This document shows, piece after piece, positions 26,497-35,453 of a DNA stretch of 64,000 nt; within the stretch, counting starts at the first letter, position 1; each line of letters starts with the position of its first letter. The notes beneath the pieces were generated by a model. The model was not told the origin of the DNA. It made no database searches and saw nothing but the letters and a program-made list of their open reading frames with translations. The DNA is taken from NCBI GenBank assembly GCA_963709775.1, contig CAVPXS010000017.1:124001-188000 (forward strand). Direction: 5' to 3'. A program made the position numbers and the translations under genes. This stretch comes from Salinimicrobium sp963709775 (GTDB lineage: Bacteria > Bacteroidota > Bacteroidia > Flavobacteriales > Flavobacteriaceae).

Positions 26497-27198
26497 TTAT
26501 GGTGAGTTGCTTTCTTCGGCCGTGGAATACCGGCTGCTGTCGTCAATCAACAATAGGGAGAGAGCACTGGAGAGAGAATCGTAATTGAGATCAAAAGATT
26601 TTTCAAATTCAATTCCGTAGGGATGAGATATCTTTCTTCTAATATCCAGTATCTTTTTATTTCTATCTAGAAGGAATGAGGTAGGCAAACCGAGAGAATG
26701 CTTCATCATCTTCACCACGTAAGGGCTGTTGTTCTGCATTTCATCGACGTATAGAACTTTTATATTTTCATGGTAATTTTTTGCCAGCTTCTTTGTAGTC
26801 CTATGATCATCCCAGAACAACATTACAAAGTCTACTTGTTCGCCATACTTTTCGGCTAATTTATTTAGGGCGGGTATTTCCCCTTCTGTAGGAACGATCC
26901 AGGAAGCATAAGTTGTAAGATAAACAGGCTTCTTGAATTCATCCAGGTGAACCGGTTTTTTTCTAAGATCTTTTACCTTGAAGTTATCAAGTCGGGTTCC
27001 TTTTAAACCGTAATCAACCAGGGAATCAAACAGGAAATCCGCCCGTTCCATATTTTGAGTGCGGTAAGCTTTATCTGCGTGTTTTTTATATTTATCCAGG
27101 TGAAGGCCAAGAGCTTCAGAAAAGGTAATTTGGTCCTCTTGAGCATAAGATGCCAGAAGAAAGGTGAAGGTAAGAATGAAAAGTAATAATTTCCTCAT
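26497..27198 (-). CDS. Exported thioredoxin-like (TlpA-family) protein
   Basis: 233 residues with a signal peptide (LLLFILTFTFLLASYAQ). The region 70-200 follows a TlpA/AhpC-like redoxin fold (KPVYLTTYASWIVPTEGEIPALNKL, VDFVMLFWDDHRTTKKLA, LPTSFLLDRNKKILDIRR). The active-site CxxC is absent: the equivalent position reads WIVPT, so it is not a classical thiol reductase. Convergent with the transglycosylase gene, 57 bp apart. Confidence 0.75.
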   Translation of the reverse strand: MRKLLLFILTFTFLLASYAQEDQITFSEALGLHLDKYKKHADKAYRTQNMERADFLFDSLVDYGLKGTRLDNFKVKDLRKKPVHLDEFKKPVYLTTYASWIVPTEGEIPALNKLAEKYGEQVDFVMLFWDDHRTTKKLAKNYHENIKVLYVDEMQNNSPYVVKMMKHSLGLPTSFLLDRNKKILDIRRKISHPYGIEFEKSFDLNYDSLSSALSLLLIDDSSRYSTAEESNSP

Positions 27199-27336
27199 CT
27201 AATAGTTAAGAGTCCAAATTCTGCACTAAATTACAGAACCGATACTCTTGACTAAAATATACTCGTTTAACTGCGGGGAAATTAGTTGAAATACGAAGAC
27301 CTGTTCTTAACAGGAAATCTCAAAAGTTAAAGGTTT

Positions 27337-27354
27337 CTAAAAATGGCTTTTTAG
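27337..27354 (-). terminator. Hairpin at the end of the TPR-like gene
   Basis: CTAAAAA-TGGC-TTTTTAG overlaps the stop codon of the gene at 27351. It is a one-change relative of the recurrent AAAAATG-N-CATTTTT palindrome. Confidence 0.5.
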
Positions 27355-27866
27355 ATCTTTTTCATCTGCTGCTTCATCATCTTGATCTGCTCATCAAGCA
27401 TGTTGTGTTTGTCCAGCTTTTTAGCTTCCTGTAATAACATTTGTGCTTCTCTCTTTCTGCGTTTGGTCATGGCGATCCCGGCCAGGTTAAGTTTTGCCAT
27501 AGCCAGATCCTGCTTCATGGAAAGCCCCAGCTTAATAGCTCTTTTAAAAAACTTTTCGGCCTGGGTCATGTTCGTCTGAGAAACCATTAATCCATGCAGG
27601 TACCAGTAATAACCCTGTTGATTTTGAGTGAGTGCCTTTTCCGGATCTTTGATCTTGTCCAACCATTTTTTGGCGCCGGGAAAATCCTGCTTCCGAAGCC
27701 TTAAAAAAGCCATAAGTATCATTTCATTCTTGTAGTAAAGGAAGACAAAAATTCCTGCTAACAGGAGTAAGAAAATTCCATTCCCGATATTACCTTCAAA
27801 AAATTGCCATATTGCAATGACGACGAGAATAGCTGTAATGATTAACTTATAGACTTTATTGAACAT
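27351..27866 (-). CDS. Membrane-anchored TPR-like protein
   Basis: 171 residues: two closely spaced membrane helices at 8-50 (IITAILVVIAIWQFF, IFLLLLAGIFVFLYY), then a helical region of about two tetratricopeptide repeats (YYWYLHGLMVSQTNMTQAEKFFKRAIKLGL, AMAKLNLAGIAMTKRRKREAQMLLQEAKKL). Flavobacterial homologues are often listed as DUF2892; the function is unknown. It is divergent from rpmH. Confidence 0.75.
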   Translation of the reverse strand: MFNKVYKLIITAILVVIAIWQFFEGNIGNGIFLLLLAGIFVFLYYKNEMILMAFLRLRKQDFPGAKKWLDKIKDPEKALTQNQQGYYWYLHGLMVSQTNMTQAEKFFKRAIKLGLSMKQDLAMAKLNLAGIAMTKRRKREAQMLLQEAKKLDKHNMLDEQIKMMKQQMKKI

Positions 27867-27929
27867 TTGCAGTTGATTTTAAAGGCCGCAAAGGTATAAA
27901 AAACAATTGGAAATTATTTCAATATAGGG

Positions 27930-27960
27930 TTTGCCTAAGTAAAAACTCTTTGTATATTTG
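27930..27960 (+). promoter_or_regulatory. Promoter of rpmH
   Basis: TTTG (27930-27933), 19-nt spacer, TATATTTG (27953-27960), a perfect Bacteroidota promoter. The leader starts with an 8-bp hairpin TTTTAGGA-GGAGG-TCCTAAAA (27968-27988), 43 bp before the rpmH start. Confidence 0.8.
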
Positions 27961-28031
27961 CCCGCAGTTTTAGGAGGAGGTCCTAAAACAATTTTTCAAA
28001 GCGATTTCAAAGAAGATTAAAGATAATTATC

Positions 28032-28190
28032 ATGAAAAGAACGTTTCAACCATCTAAGAGGAAAAGAAAAAATAAGCACGGTTTCAGAGAGCGCATGGCA
28101 AGTGTTAATGGAAGAAAAGTGTTGGCTCGCAGAAGAGCAAAAGGAAGAAAGAAATTATCTGTTTCCTCTGAGCAAAGGCATAAACACTAG
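28032..28190 (+). CDS. rpmH: 50S ribosomal protein L34
   Basis: A 52-residue, strongly basic protein starting MKRTFQPSKRKRKNKHGFRERM and ending RRRAKGRKKLSVSSEQRHKH, the standard L34. It has its own promoter and terminator. The dnaA-rnpA-yidC cluster that accompanies rpmH in many bacteria is not here. Confidence 0.97.
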   Translation: MKRTFQPSKRKRKNKHGFRERMASVNGRKVLARRRAKGRKKLSVSSEQRHKH

Positions 28191-28212
28191 ATGATAAATT
28201 ACCGAAAATAAT

Positions 28213-28246
28213 AAAGGTGTTACTTTTTTAAGTAACGCCTTTTTTT
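28213..28246 (+). terminator. Intrinsic terminator of rpmH
   Basis: GGTGTTACTT / AAGTAACGCC with a TTTT loop and seven T's, 25 bp after the L34 stop. Confidence 0.92.
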
Positions 28247-28294
28247 ATACCCTATTGGTTCCTATTTTTACAAACACCACACAAATATTTTCTC

Positions 28295-31147
28295 ATGCCG
28301 AAGAATCAAAACCTAAAGAAAATACTTATCATAGGTTCTGGACCAATTATCATTGGCCAGGCTTGTGAATTCGATTACGCCGGTGCACAAGCGCTAAAAT
28401 CATTGAGGGAGGAAGGGATTGAAACAGTCCTGATAAACTCAAACCCTGCGACTATCATGACCGATCCTTCAATGGCAGATCATGTTTATCTCAAACCGCT
28501 TACCACAAAAAGCATCATTGAGATCCTTAAAGAACATAGTGACATTGATGCGGTGCTTCCCACCATGGGAGGACAAACCGCTTTGAACCTTTGTATAGAA
28601 GCAGAGGAAAAGGGGATATGGAGTGATTTTAATGTAAAGTTGATCGGGGTGGATATTGATGCTATCAATATTACAGAAGATCGTGAAAAATTCAAGCAAT
28701 TAATGGTCCGCCTTGGGGTTGGGGTGGCCCCGGCACAAACAGTGACTTCTTTCCTTCAGGGAAAAGAAGTGGCGCAGGAATTTGGTTTTCCACTGGTGAT
28801 ACGGGCTTCCTTTACGCTAGGAGGAAGCGGTGCCTCTTTTGTACACAAAGAAGAAGATTTTGATGAATTGCTAACAGCAGGTCTTGAAGCTTCTCCAATC
28901 CACGAAGTATTGATAGATAAGGCATTACTGGGATGGAAAGAATATGAGCTGGAATTGCTACGCGATAAAAATGATAACGTGGTGATCATATGTTCCATCG
29001 AGAACATGGATCCTATGGGAATACACACCGGGGATTCTATTACAGTAGCACCGGCCATGACCCTTAGTGATACCTGCTTCCAAAGAATGCGGGACCTTGC
29101 CATTAAAATGATGCGGAACATTGGAGATTTCGCGGGAGGCTGTAACGTTCAGTTTGCAGTAAGCCCCGATGAGAAGGAAGAGATCATGGCCATTGAGATC
29201 AACCCAAGGACTTCCAGGTCTTCGGCTCTTGCTTCAAAAGCTACGGGATATCCTATCGCAAAGATCGCCGCCAAACTTGCGATTGGTTACACTCTTGATG
29301 AACTCCACAATCAAATTACAAAATCGACTTCAGCTTTATTCGAACCAACTCTTGATTATGTGATCGTAAAGATCCCAAGATGGAACTTTGATAAATTTGA
29401 AGGTAGTGACCGTACTCTTGGGCTTCAGATGAAATCTGTAGGAGAAGTTATGGGAATTGGTCGATCTTTCCAGGAGGCCCTTCATAAAGCCACCCAGTCT
29501 CTCGAAATTAAAAGGAATGGACTCGGCGCCGACGGTAAAGGTTATACTAATTATGATGTAATACTTGATAAGCTGAAACATGCCAGCTGGGACAGGGTAT
29601 TCGTCATTTATGATGCTATTCAGCTGGGAATTCCGCTAACCAGGATCCACGAGATCACGAAGATCGACATGTGGTTCTTAAAGCAGTATGAGGAACTATA
29701 TGCCCTTGAGGTGGAGATCTCTAAATACACTATTGACTCTTTACCAAAAGACCTTATTCTGGAGGCTAAACAAAAAGGTTTTGCCGACAGGCAGATCGCT
29801 TATATGGTAGACTGTTTGGAAAGCCAGGTTTACAAGAAGAGGGAAGAAATGGGGATCAACCGGATCTATAAACTTGTTGATACCTGTGCAGCCGAATTTA
29901 AAGCAGAAACTCCTTACTACTATTCCACTTTTGAAGCCGATATTGAGACCAAAGATGGGGTGAGATATGTGGAAAATGACAGTAAAGTTTCAGAAAAAAG
30001 AAAAATTGTGGTTTTGGGGTCAGGGCCCAACCGAATAGGACAGGGGATCGAATTTGATTACTGCTGTGTGCACGGAGTCCTGGCAGCTAAGGAATGCGGT
30101 TATGAAACCATCATGATCAATTGTAATCCTGAAACCGTTTCTACCGACTTTGACGTCGCCGATAAACTTTATTTTGAACCTGTATTCTGGGAGCACATTT
30201 ATGACATAATTCGTCATGAGAAGCCGGAAGGTGTCATTGTTCAGTTAGGAGGACAAACTGCCTTAAAACTTGCTGAAAAACTTGATCGCTACGGAATAAA
30301 GATCATTGGAACCAGTTATGAGTCTCTGGATCTTGCTGAAGACAGAGGGTCATTCTCAAAGCTGCTTCAGGAAAATGATATTCCTTATCCCGATTTCGGA
30401 GTAGCTGAAACAGCAGATGAAGCGCTGGCTCTTGCAGATGAACTTGATTTCCCAATCCTGGTGCGCCCTTCTTATGTATTGGGAGGACAGGGAATGAAGA
30501 TCGTAATCAACAAAAAAGATCTTGAGGCAACTGTTGTAGACCTGCTTCGGAAAATACCTAATAACAAACTCCTACTGGATCATTATCTGGACGGCGCTAT
30601 TGAAGCTGAAGCAGATGCCATCTGTGATGGGGAAACAGTACAGATCATTGGGATCATGGAACATATCGAACCTTGCGGAATTCACTCCGGAGATTCAAAT
30701 GCCTTGCTACCACCTTTTAATCTTGGAGATCTGGTACTTCAGCAAATAAAAGATCATACAAAAAAGATCGCACTTGCGCTCAATACGGTTGGTTTGATCA
30801 ACATCCAGTTTGCTATTAAAGATGACAAGGTGTTCATTATAGAGGCAAACCCTAGAGCTTCCCGAACAGTTCCTTTTATTGCTAAGGCATACGGGCAACC
30901 CTATGTAAATTATGCTACTAAAGTGATGCTGGGAGAAAATAAAGTGACCGACTTTAAATTTGAACCCAAACTGGAAGGATACGCAATTAAACAACCCGTG
31001 TTCTCTTTCAATAAGTTCCCACATGTGAACAAGCAGCTCGGGCCTGAGATGAAAAGTACTGGAGAAAGTATTCTCTTTATTGACAGTTTAAGAGACGACA
31101 CTTTCTACGAGTTATACTCAAGAAGGAAAATGTATTTGAGTAAATAA
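28295..31147 (+). CDS. carB: Carbamoyl-phosphate synthase large subunit
   Basis: A 950-residue CarB making carbamoyl phosphate for pyrimidines and arginine. Both homologous ATP-grasp halves are present: the first starts at KILIIGSGPIIIGQACEFDYAG (cut here), with GGTGASF-like loop LGGSGASFVHKEEDF, the second at IVVLGSGPNRIGQGIEFDYC with LGGQGMKIVI. The E. coli enzyme has about 1073 residues; the missing 120 are the C-terminal MGS-like allosteric domain that binds UMP and ornithine, a loss usual in flavobacteria. The small subunit is not adjacent. Confidence 0.96.
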   Translation: MPKNQNLKKILIIGSGPIIIGQACEFDYAGAQALKSLREEGIETVLINSNPATIMTDPSMADHVYLKPLTTKSIIEILKEHSDIDAVLPTMGGQTALNLCIEAEEKGIWSDFNVKLIGVDIDAINITEDREKFKQLMVRLGVGVAPAQTVTSFLQGKEVAQEFGFPLVIRASFTLGGSGASFVHKEEDFDELLTAGLEASPIHEVLIDKALLGWKEYELELLRDKNDNVVIICSIENMDPMGIHTGDSITVAPAMTLSDTCFQRMRDLAIKMMRNIGDFAGGCNVQFAVSPDEKEEIMAIEINPRTSRSSALASKATGYPIAKIAAKLAIGYTLDELHNQITKSTSALFEPTLDYVIVKIPRWNFDKFEGSDRTLGLQMKSVGEVMGIGRSFQEALHKATQSLEIKRNGLGADGKGYTNYDVILDKLKHASWDRVFVIYDAIQLGIPLTRIHEITKIDMWFLKQYEELYALEVEISKYTIDSLPKDLILEAKQKGFADRQIAYMVDCLESQVYKKREEMGINRIYKLVDTCAAEFKAETPYYYSTFEADIETKDGVRYVENDSKVSEKRKIVVLGSGPNRIGQGIEFDYCCVHGVLAAKECGYETIMINCNPETVSTDFDVADKLYFEPVFWEHIYDIIRHEKPEGVIVQLGGQTALKLAEKLDRYGIKIIGTSYESLDLAEDRGSFSKLLQENDIPYPDFGVAETADEALALADELDFPILVRPSYVLGGQGMKIVINKKDLEATVVDLLRKIPNNKLLLDHYLDGAIEAEADAICDGETVQIIGIMEHIEPCGIHSGDSNALLPPFNLGDLVLQQIKDHTKKIALALNTVGLINIQFAIKDDKVFIIEANPRASRTVPFIAKAYGQPYVNYATKVMLGENKVTDFKFEPKLEGYAIKQPVFSFNKFPHVNKQLGPEMKSTGESILFIDSLRDDTFYELYSRRKMYLSK

Positions 31148-31149
31148 GT

Positions 31150-31200
31150 CTCAAAAATGCTATTTTTGAATGCCATCTTTTTAAGATGGCATTCTTTTTT
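31150..31200 (+). terminator. Double hairpin terminator of carB
   Basis: First a weak palindrome TCAAAAATG-C-TATTTTTGA (31151-31169), then a perfect 11-bp stem AATGCCATCTT / AAGATGGCATT (31169-31193) with six T's. Confidence 0.88.
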
Positions 31201-31223
31201 AAGAGATGTCTAAAATTAGAATT

Positions 31224-31622
31224 ATGAAGGAATTTGTTTTAATAATTGGAGGAGTTTATGGAACTCTTGCAGTTATTTTCGGAGCTTTTGGAGCTCATGG
31301 GTTGAAAAAATATCTGGATGTTGATCAACTTAAGAGTTTTGAGACAGGAGTGAAGTATCAAATGTATCACGCCTTGTTTTTGATAATGACGGGCGTCATT
31401 TTTCCTTTTGTAGGATATTCCCAAATTCTCATGGGCTGGTTTCTAATTCTGGGGGTTTTCTTTTTCTCCTTCAGTATTTATGGGCTTGTGCTGTCTGCAG
31501 CTAATGGTCGAAAAATGTCATTTTTGGGACCTGTTACACCTCTGGGCGGACTTTTGTTAGTGATGGGCTGGAGCCTTTTCACTATCAATGTTGCTTCGAT
31601 AGCAGAACATATCAGGTTTTAA
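31224..31622 (+). CDS. DUF423 (YgdD-like) membrane protein
   Basis: About 132 residues, four membrane helices, with the family motif FGAFGAHGLKKYLD near 20-33 and YHALFLIM. The start taken is ATG 31224 (MKEFVLIIGG); an in-frame ATG at 31206 adds six residues, closely behind the carB terminator. Function unknown. The recurrent palindrome AAAAATG-T-CATTTTT lies inside it (31511-31525, coding KMSF). The 3' end overlaps the convergent transporter by 11 bp. Confidence 0.88.
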   Translation: MKEFVLIIGGVYGTLAVIFGAFGAHGLKKYLDVDQLKSFETGVKYQMYHALFLIMTGVIFPFVGYSQILMGWFLILGVFFFSFSIYGLVLSAANGRKMSFLGPVTPLGGLLLVMGWSLFTINVASIAEHIRF

Positions 31623-32574
31623 CTCCGAGGTTCTTTCTTTTTCTATAACCTTCAGCAAAGACCGCAATCACCAGTAGCTGCAAGATGTGGTAAAGCATAA
31701 TTGGTAGCAGGTATAAAGCATTTGCAGCACTGTTTCCGAAGATCACTTTCACCATGACCGACCCATGAACGAGGGATTTTTTTGTGCCGCAGAATTTTGC
31801 TGTTATCTCATCTTCAGTGGATAGATTCATCCAACGGGATACCACTCCTAATCCAAAATAAACTACAAAAAACAGGACGGTAACCATTAGGGTGAGCTTT
31901 AGCAGATCCACCAGCCCAACTGTGCTGAACAATTCCGAAGCAAAGGCACTGCTAAAACTTGAATAGACGATCAACACAATTACCGACTTGTCAAAAAGGC
32001 TGATTTTCCTGGAGTTTTTTCTGGCCAAATTCCCCAAAAACTTCTGAAGGAAAAGTCCAATTACCAGAGGTAAAATAATTTGAATTACCAGCTTTTGCAC
32101 CACAGCTCCAAATTCAAATTGGGAAGAGGAAGCCATGAAAATACTCATCCATAGGGGTGTGGCTATGATCCCTATGAGCCCCGAAAGGCTGGCATTAAAA
32201 ATTGCCGTAGGAAGATTACCTCTTGCGAGTGACACCATTACAATTGAAGAGCTAACTGTAGAGGGAAGGCTTCCCAAAAAAAACAGGGCAAGCCAAAGGG
32301 ATGAACCCGTTCCCCCTTCAAAAAACGGAATTAATGCCAGCACCAGCAGCGGGAAAACGATGTAGGTGGTTAGCTGAATTAAAATATGAACCCGATAATT
32401 ATAAAATCCCGCTTTAAATTCTGCCGGGGAAAGTTTTAATCCGTAGAAAAAGAAAATGAAACCTATACCTATGTCAGTAATGGTCTTTAGCGGCAGGATT
32501 TCAGGGCCTTCCGGAAGAAACCATGCCAAGAGAATAACAAATAGTAAGGCAGCAATGAATCCGTTAAATTTCAC
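31612..32574 (-). CDS. Bile acid:sodium symporter family (YfeH-like) transporter
   Basis: 320 residues with nine or ten membrane helices, of the SBF-like group (PF13593) that includes YfeH. Typical segments are IGFIFFFYGLKLSP near 35 and GSLPSTVSSSIVMVSLARGNLPTAIFNASLSG (in part) near 105-130, including the crossed-helix sodium-site polar residues. The start is a GTG at 32574 that shares its G with the TAG stop of the thioesterase, so translation is coupled. Substrate unknown. Confidence 0.87.
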   Translation of the reverse strand: MKFNGFIAALLFVILLAWFLPEGPEILPLKTITDIGIGFIFFFYGLKLSPAEFKAGFYNYRVHILIQLTTYIVFPLLVLALIPFFEGGTGSSLWLALFFLGSLPSTVSSSIVMVSLARGNLPTAIFNASLSGLIGIIATPLWMSIFMASSSQFEFGAVVQKLVIQIILPLVIGLFLQKFLGNLARKNSRKISLFDKSVIVLIVYSSFSSAFASELFSTVGLVDLLKLTLMVTVLFFVVYFGLGVVSRWMNLSTEDEITAKFCGTKKSLVHGSVMVKVIFGNSAANALYLLPIMLYHILQLLVIAVFAEGYRKRKNLGVKT

Positions 32575-33119
32575 TAATCTTCAATTTTGACATTGTAGGT
32601 CTCGACAATGTGCAGGTGTTCTTCCGAGACAAAATCTGTTTCGGTGAATTCCTTAAGGCGAACCCTTTTATTATCGTACCTCTTTATACTTTTTGCAAAC
32701 CTTCTTATGTCATCTGTGGATTTCAAAATAAGCCCGGGAACCTTGACAGATTTGCCGTCACTGTCCTTGGCAACCATGGTAAAATAAGAAGAGTTACAGT
32801 GTTTTATTTCTCCCGTTTGGATATTTTCGGCTTCTACACGAATCCCTATCTGCATCGAAGTACTTCCCACGAAATTTACTGAGGCTTTCATGGTTACCAG
32901 TTCGCCGATCTCGATGGGTTTAAGGAAATCCACCGTATCCACACTTGCTGTAACACAGTAGACACCCGAATGCTTTGAGGCGCAGGCAAAAGCGATCTGG
33001 TCCATAAGGGAAAGCACATAACCTCCATGCATTTTACCATTGAAGTTCGAGTGGGAGGGAAGCATTAGTTCAGAAATTGTGACCTGTGATTCGGCAACAG
33101 TTTTAAAGTCTTTGGTCAT
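32574..33119 (-). CDS. Acyl-CoA thioesterase (hotdog fold, YciA/BACH type)
   Basis: 181 residues with one hotdog domain: SNFNGKMHGGYVLSLMDQIAF with the conserved HGG and the catalytic Asp in MDQ, then VTASVDTVDFLKPIEIGELV. A C-terminal helical tail follows. It hydrolyses acyl-CoA thioesters in the cytoplasm. The next gene starts on the last base of its stop codon. Confidence 0.9.
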   Translation of the reverse strand: MTKDFKTVAESQVTISELMLPSHSNFNGKMHGGYVLSLMDQIAFACASKHSGVYCVTASVDTVDFLKPIEIGELVTMKASVNFVGSTSMQIGIRVEAENIQTGEIKHCNSSYFTMVAKDSDGKSVKVPGLILKSTDDIRRFAKSIKRYDNKRVRLKEFTETDFVSEEHLHIVETYNVKIED

Positions 33120-33216
33120 TTTATATTTTGATTCAGTAGGTTTATAAATTCTTTTATTATGTGAGGCTTAGCGCAAAAATTATGAGAAAGAAGTTGAGCT
33201 TAAATAACTTCATGCT

Positions 33217-34617
33217 TTAGTTTAGCTGGTTTTGTGAATCTTCCTCATTTGTGCGGGAAAGCCATTTTTGTGAAAGCTTTTGTTTTGGAGAAATACCCAG
33301 AGCTTCCAATTGGTCTATATCCTTTATAAGGTTCTGTTGACCCGTTAGTTTTTTCATAGCATCATCGTAGGCTGTGGTTGTGGACTTCAATCTCTTTCCA
33401 ACCGTTTCCAGCTCATCGAGAAGCAACTTGAATTTATGGTACAATGAAGCCGCATGATTGGCGATCTCCAGCGCATTTTGCTGTTGTTTTTCATTGCTCC
33501 ATAAAGTATCAATAGTCCTAAGCACCGACAATAATGTGGTGGGACTTACCAGCAGGATATTCTTTTGAAAAGCTGTATAAAAAAAGGAACTGTCGAGATT
33601 TTGGGCCAGGTACAAAGCGGGCTCAACCGGAATGAACATAAGCACAAAATCGGGCGACTCCATTTTATACAGATCTTCATATTTCTTTGAACTCAGGTCC
33701 TGGATATGACTGTTAAGCGAGCGTAAATGATCTTTAAGGAATCGCGCCCGTTTTTCCTCGTTTTCCTCATTTACATACCTTTCATAGGCCACAAGGGAAA
33801 CTTTGGAGTCAATAACCATTCTTTTGTCACCGGGTAAATGAAGGACCACATCGGGAAGCAATTTCTTGCCGTCTTCGGTTTCGTGAGACTTTTGCAAAAA
33901 ATATTCCCGGTCCTTGGCTAACCCCGATTTCTCGAGCACCCGCTCCAGGATCAATTCTCCCCAATTCCCCTGCGTCTTGTTTTCACCTTTAAGCGCCTTC
34001 GTGAGGTTGTTCGCTTCTTCACTTATTTTAATATTTTGCTCGTGTAAATACTGAAGCTGTTTTCCCAGCTGTGCATGGCGTTCAATAAAATCATTCGAGT
34101 TTTTCTCCACCTTATCCTCGAAAGTTTTGATCTTTTCCTGAAGCGGGGACAGGATCTGTTCAATATTTTCTTTATTGATGCTGGTGAATTTTTCTGATTT
34201 TTGCTCCAGGATCTTGTTAGCCAGGTTCTCAAATTCTTTGCTGAATTTCTCCTGAAGTTTTTCCAGTTCTCCTTTTTGATCTTCAAGTTTCGTCTGAAGG
34301 TTTCTGTACTCCGAATTTCTTTCGGTCAACTGGGTGCTTAAAAGGTCTTTTTTGTTCCTTATTTCTTCCCGTTCCCTGCAGGCGTCCAGAAATTGCTTAT
34401 TTACCGCTTCTTTTTCCTCTTTTCCCTGTTCCTTTAGCTGAAATACCTGTTCCTGAATTTGAGTTTTGTATTCCTGAAATTGATTGTTCAGCTGTTCATT
34501 CCTCTCTTTCAGGACATTCTGAATGCTTTTACTTCTAAAATTGGCTACTAAATAACCTATAAAGGTTCCAAAAATGAGGATTAGGAAGGCAGTTATAAGG
34601 AGGATGGGTTCTGTCAT
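33217..34617 (-). CDS. rmuC: DNA recombination protein RmuC
   Basis: 466 residues: an N-terminal membrane helix (ILLITAFLILIFGTFIGYLV), a long coiled coil from about 30 to 210, and the RmuC nuclease-like core at about 215-420 (QGNWGELILERVLEKSGL, LPDVVLHLPGDKRMVIDSKVSLVAYERY, FVLMFIPVEPAL). RmuC limits sequence inversions at short repeats. It is separated by 30 bp from the B12 ATPase gene, same strand. Confidence 0.93.
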   Translation of the reverse strand: MTEPILLITAFLILIFGTFIGYLVANFRSKSIQNVLKERNEQLNNQFQEYKTQIQEQVFQLKEQGKEEKEAVNKQFLDACREREEIRNKKDLLSTQLTERNSEYRNLQTKLEDQKGELEKLQEKFSKEFENLANKILEQKSEKFTSINKENIEQILSPLQEKIKTFEDKVEKNSNDFIERHAQLGKQLQYLHEQNIKISEEANNLTKALKGENKTQGNWGELILERVLEKSGLAKDREYFLQKSHETEDGKKLLPDVVLHLPGDKRMVIDSKVSLVAYERYVNEENEEKRARFLKDHLRSLNSHIQDLSSKKYEDLYKMESPDFVLMFIPVEPALYLAQNLDSSFFYTAFQKNILLVSPTTLLSVLRTIDTLWSNEKQQQNALEIANHAASLYHKFKLLLDELETVGKRLKSTTTAYDDAMKKLTGQQNLIKDIDQLEALGISPKQKLSQKWLSRTNEEDSQNQLN

Positions 34618-34647
34618 GAGCAGCAGGTTTGCTCAAAGATACTATTT

Positions 34648-35442
34648 TCAGGTTTTTATTCTGAAGGATTCGGTGGTCCTGTCAAAAACAATCAGGTCCT
34701 GGGGAAAGATGCTCTCAAAATGCCCTTTTTGGATGAGCTGTTGCGGAGTATCCTGGACGACTTCTTTTGGTTTCATCAAAATGATCTTGTCGCACAATTG
34801 CAGGGCCAGATTGATCTCATGAGTTGCAAAGATCACGGCTTTTTGAGTGCTCAAACTTAGATCTTTCAGCAGTTTTAGCACCTGTGCTTTGTGGTACATG
34901 TCAAGATGTGAAGTGGGTTCATCGAGGATCATCAAAGGAGTGTCCTGCGCCAAAGCACGGGAAATAAGTACTTTTTGCATCTGTCCGTCACTTAGCTCAT
35001 AACATTTTTTGGTCTGTAGTTCCTCGATCTTTACCAAAGCCAGGGCTTCTTTTACCCTTTTTCGATCCTCTGTTGTTAGGCTACCTATCCAGTTGGTATA
35101 AGGTTGCCTGCCCAGGGCTACCAGTTCAAAGACGCTAAGGTTTTTTGATAGCGGCTGCTCCGTAAGTACAAGGCTTATCATCCTTGCCAGCTTTTCGGAA
35201 GAAATATTTTCCCGGTTTTCTCCCTTGATCTCAATCTTTCCTGAAAGCGCTTCCTGGACGCCACTTATGGTTCTCAAAAAGGTGGATTTTCCGACGCCGT
35301 TAATTCCAACCACCGCTACCAATTCTCCTTCATTTACAGCAATATCAATTCCTGAAGCAACTATTGTCTCCTGTTGCTTTTTCCTGTAGCCTATTGTGAG
35401 GTCTTCAGTTCTTAAGATGATATGTTTTGTTTCCGTTTCTAT
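34648..35442 (-). CDS. Cobalamin/siderophore ABC transporter ATP-binding protein (BtuD/FecE type)
   Basis: ATPase of the BtuCDF-type importer, about 264 residues, with Walker A GINGVGKSTFLRT, signature LSDGQMQKVLISRAL (LSDGQ instead of LSGGQ), Walker B LMILDEPTSHLD and H-loop FATHEIN. The start is unclear: in frame there is no ATG, GTG or TTG before the far ATG at 35577, which would read 45 unlikely residues out of the permease gene. An ATA at 35442, 12 nt after the permease stop, sits where the start should be and gives a family-typical length; it may be a mutated or misread ATG. Confidence 0.85.
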   Translation of the reverse strand: METETKHIILRTEDLTIGYRKKQQETIVASGIDIAVNEGELVAVVGINGVGKSTFLRTISGVQEALSGKIEIKGENRENISSEKLARMISLVLTEQPLSKNLSVFELVALGRQPYTNWIGSLTTEDRKRVKEALALVKIEELQTKKCYELSDGQMQKVLISRALAQDTPLMILDEPTSHLDMYHKAQVLKLLKDLSLSTQKAVIFATHEINLALQLCDKIILMKPKEVVQDTPQQLIQKGHFESIFPQDLIVFDRTTESFRIKT

Positions 35443-35453
35443 TTTCTGAAATT

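Noticed and set aside
33120..33216. Possible promoter or small gene between thioesterase and rmuC
   Set aside because: Only 97 bp, no frame of note, no box pair with right spacing.
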